Notes under the pieces: generated by a model
What the model was told of the DNA's origin: nothing
The model's database searches: none
The model's input: only the letters and a program-made list of their open reading frames with translations
Made by a program: the position numbers and the translations under genes
Assembly: GCA_030823965.1 (NCBI GenBank)
Contig: JAVBYP010000053.1
Span: 1 to 5,439 of the forward strand
DNA from: Sideroxydans sp.
GTDB lineage: Bacteria; Pseudomonadota; Gammaproteobacteria; Burkholderiales; Gallionellaceae
Direction of reading: 5' to 3'
Length of the DNA stretch: 5,439 nt
Shown here: one piece after another, positions 4,683 through 5,439 of the stretch
Numbering within the stretch: the first letter of the stretch is position 1
How the letters are laid out: each line of letters opens with the position of its first letter

Positions 4683-5439
4683 GCGAGTGGGTCGTGGATG
4701 ACGATCTCAGTTTCTTGTGCGCTTTCTGTGACAGCTTCTTGCTCAGCATCGGCAGCGGCTTGCAAATGTTCCATGATGGCGTAAGTCAACTCTTTGCAGC
4801 CTTCGCCACTGATGGCAGAGATGCAGAAGTGGCGTGTGTCCCCGCCGAACTCTTTGAGGAAGGCGGCGATCTTCTCGTCACGGTCTTGCAACAGGTCGAG
4901 TTTGTTCAAGATCAGCCAGCGCGGTTTGTTGTACAACTCTTCGTCATACTTCTTCAGCTCGTTCAGGATCGCGTGTGCTTCATGTACTGGATCGACACCT
5001 TCGTGCATCGGTGCGATGTCCACGATGTGCAACAACAAGCGCGTACGTGCCAGATGGCGCAGGAACTGGTGGCCCAGTCCTGCACCTTCTGCTGCGCCTT
5101 CGATCAGTCCTGGGATGTCGGCGATGACGAAACTCTTTTCGTGAGATACGCGTACTACACCCAGATTCGGATGCAACGTGGTGAAAGGGTAGTCAGCCAC
5201 TTTAGGTCGCGCGGCGGATACCGAGCGTATGAAGGTGGATTTGCCGGCATTCGGCATGCCCAATAGACCCACGTCAGCAAGGACCTTCAATTCCAGTTGC
5301 AGTTCGCGGCGTTCACCTTCTTCGCCGGGAGTGCATTGGCGTGGTGTACGGTTGGTGCTGGATTTGAAATGCAGGTTGCCCAAGCCGCCTGCGCCGCCCT
5401 TGGCTAGCAAGACCTGCTCACCTTCGTGCGTGAGGTCGG
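4679..5439 (-). CDS. obg: GTPase Obg (CgtA), C-terminal 252 residues; 5' end outside window
   Basis: Obg is an essential ribosome-associated GTPase linked to 50S assembly and stress control. The frame is open to the right edge and starts here inside the glycine-rich Obg fold ([15 protein letters not shown], then [18 protein letters not shown]), so roughly the first 100 residues are missing. The TTG at 5410 is an internal Leu, not a start. The G domain is complete, with positions counted in the visible part: P-loop GMPNAGKST (60-68), switch region [14 protein letters not shown] (82-95), DIPG (107-110) followed by LIEGA, NKLD (178-181) and SAIS (207-210). A short acidic tail ends in HDPLA; the long C-terminal domain of some Obg proteins is absent. 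In many betaproteobacteria the gene follows rplU-rpmA, which may lie beyond the edge. Its stop overlaps proB by four bases. Confidence 0.98.
   Translation of the reverse strand, partial: DLTHEGEQVLLAKGGAGGLGNLHFKSSTNRTPRQCTPGEEGERRELQLELKVLADVGLLGMPNAGKSTFIRSVSAARPKVADYPFTTLHPNLGVVRVSHEKSFVIADIPGLIEGAAEGAGLGHQFLRHLARTRLLLHIVDIAPMHEGVDPVHEAHAILNELKKYDEELYNKPRWLILNKLDLLQDRDEKIAAFLKEFGGDTRHFCISAISGEGCKELTYAIMEHLQAAADAEQEAVTESAQETEIVIHDPLA

Noticed and set aside
4694..5266. 190-codon plus-strand open frame opposite obg
   Set aside because: The minus-strand frame carries all the GTPase motifs of Obg; the plus-strand product has no recognisable features and is a shadow of it.
5408..5410. TTG at 5410 as the start of obg
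   Set aside because: The upstream codons D-L-T-H-E-G-E-Q-V continue the conserved Obg fold to the window edge, so the gene starts outside.

Overview
The window looks like a chromosomal segment of a betaproteobacterium. A Gallionellaceae/Nitrosomonadales relative, possibly an iron-cycling microaerophile, is my best guess. This rests on the Obg-ProB gene order, the style of the Fur and porin proteins, and paired Fur-type and FNR-type sites. It is inference from remembered families, not from a search.

Left third (minus strand): a complete 411-residue outer-membrane porin with an N-terminal coiled coil (212-1447). One base after its stop, a second exported protein starts and runs off the left edge (1-210). 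That fragment resembles periplasmic FMN-binding-domain proteins, but the diagnostic part lies outside the window.

Divergent control region (1448-1618): this is the most information-rich non-coding stretch. Two Fur-box-like sites lie in direct orientation with a 22-bp period, over a plausible porin promoter and next to a weaker candidate fur promoter. A perfect FNR/CRP-family palindrome (TTGAT-N4-ATCAA) sits 23 bp from the porin start codon. The sequence therefore suggests joint iron and oxygen (or redox) control of the porin operon.

Middle (plus strand): fur (1619-2044), an unrecognised 140-residue soluble protein (2075-2497), and a zinc-type cation diffusion facilitator exporter (2505-3395). 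They are tightly spaced and probably form one operon joining metal sensing to metal efflux.

Convergent junction (3396-3610): a dense series of hairpins between the exporter gene and proB. Two diverged tandem copies of a roughly 50-67 bp module are each followed by a long self-complementary stem. The second stem contains the last five sense codons of proB, with the stop codon exactly in its loop. None has a classical U-tract.

Right third (minus strand): the GTPase gene obg (4679 to the right edge, N-terminus missing) and proB (3564-4682), glutamate 5-kinase of proline synthesis. They overlap by an ATGA and are surely co-transcribed. No mobile element, tRNA, rRNA or CRISPR was seen. The only gene-free stretches are the two intergenic regions described, both under 300 bases.
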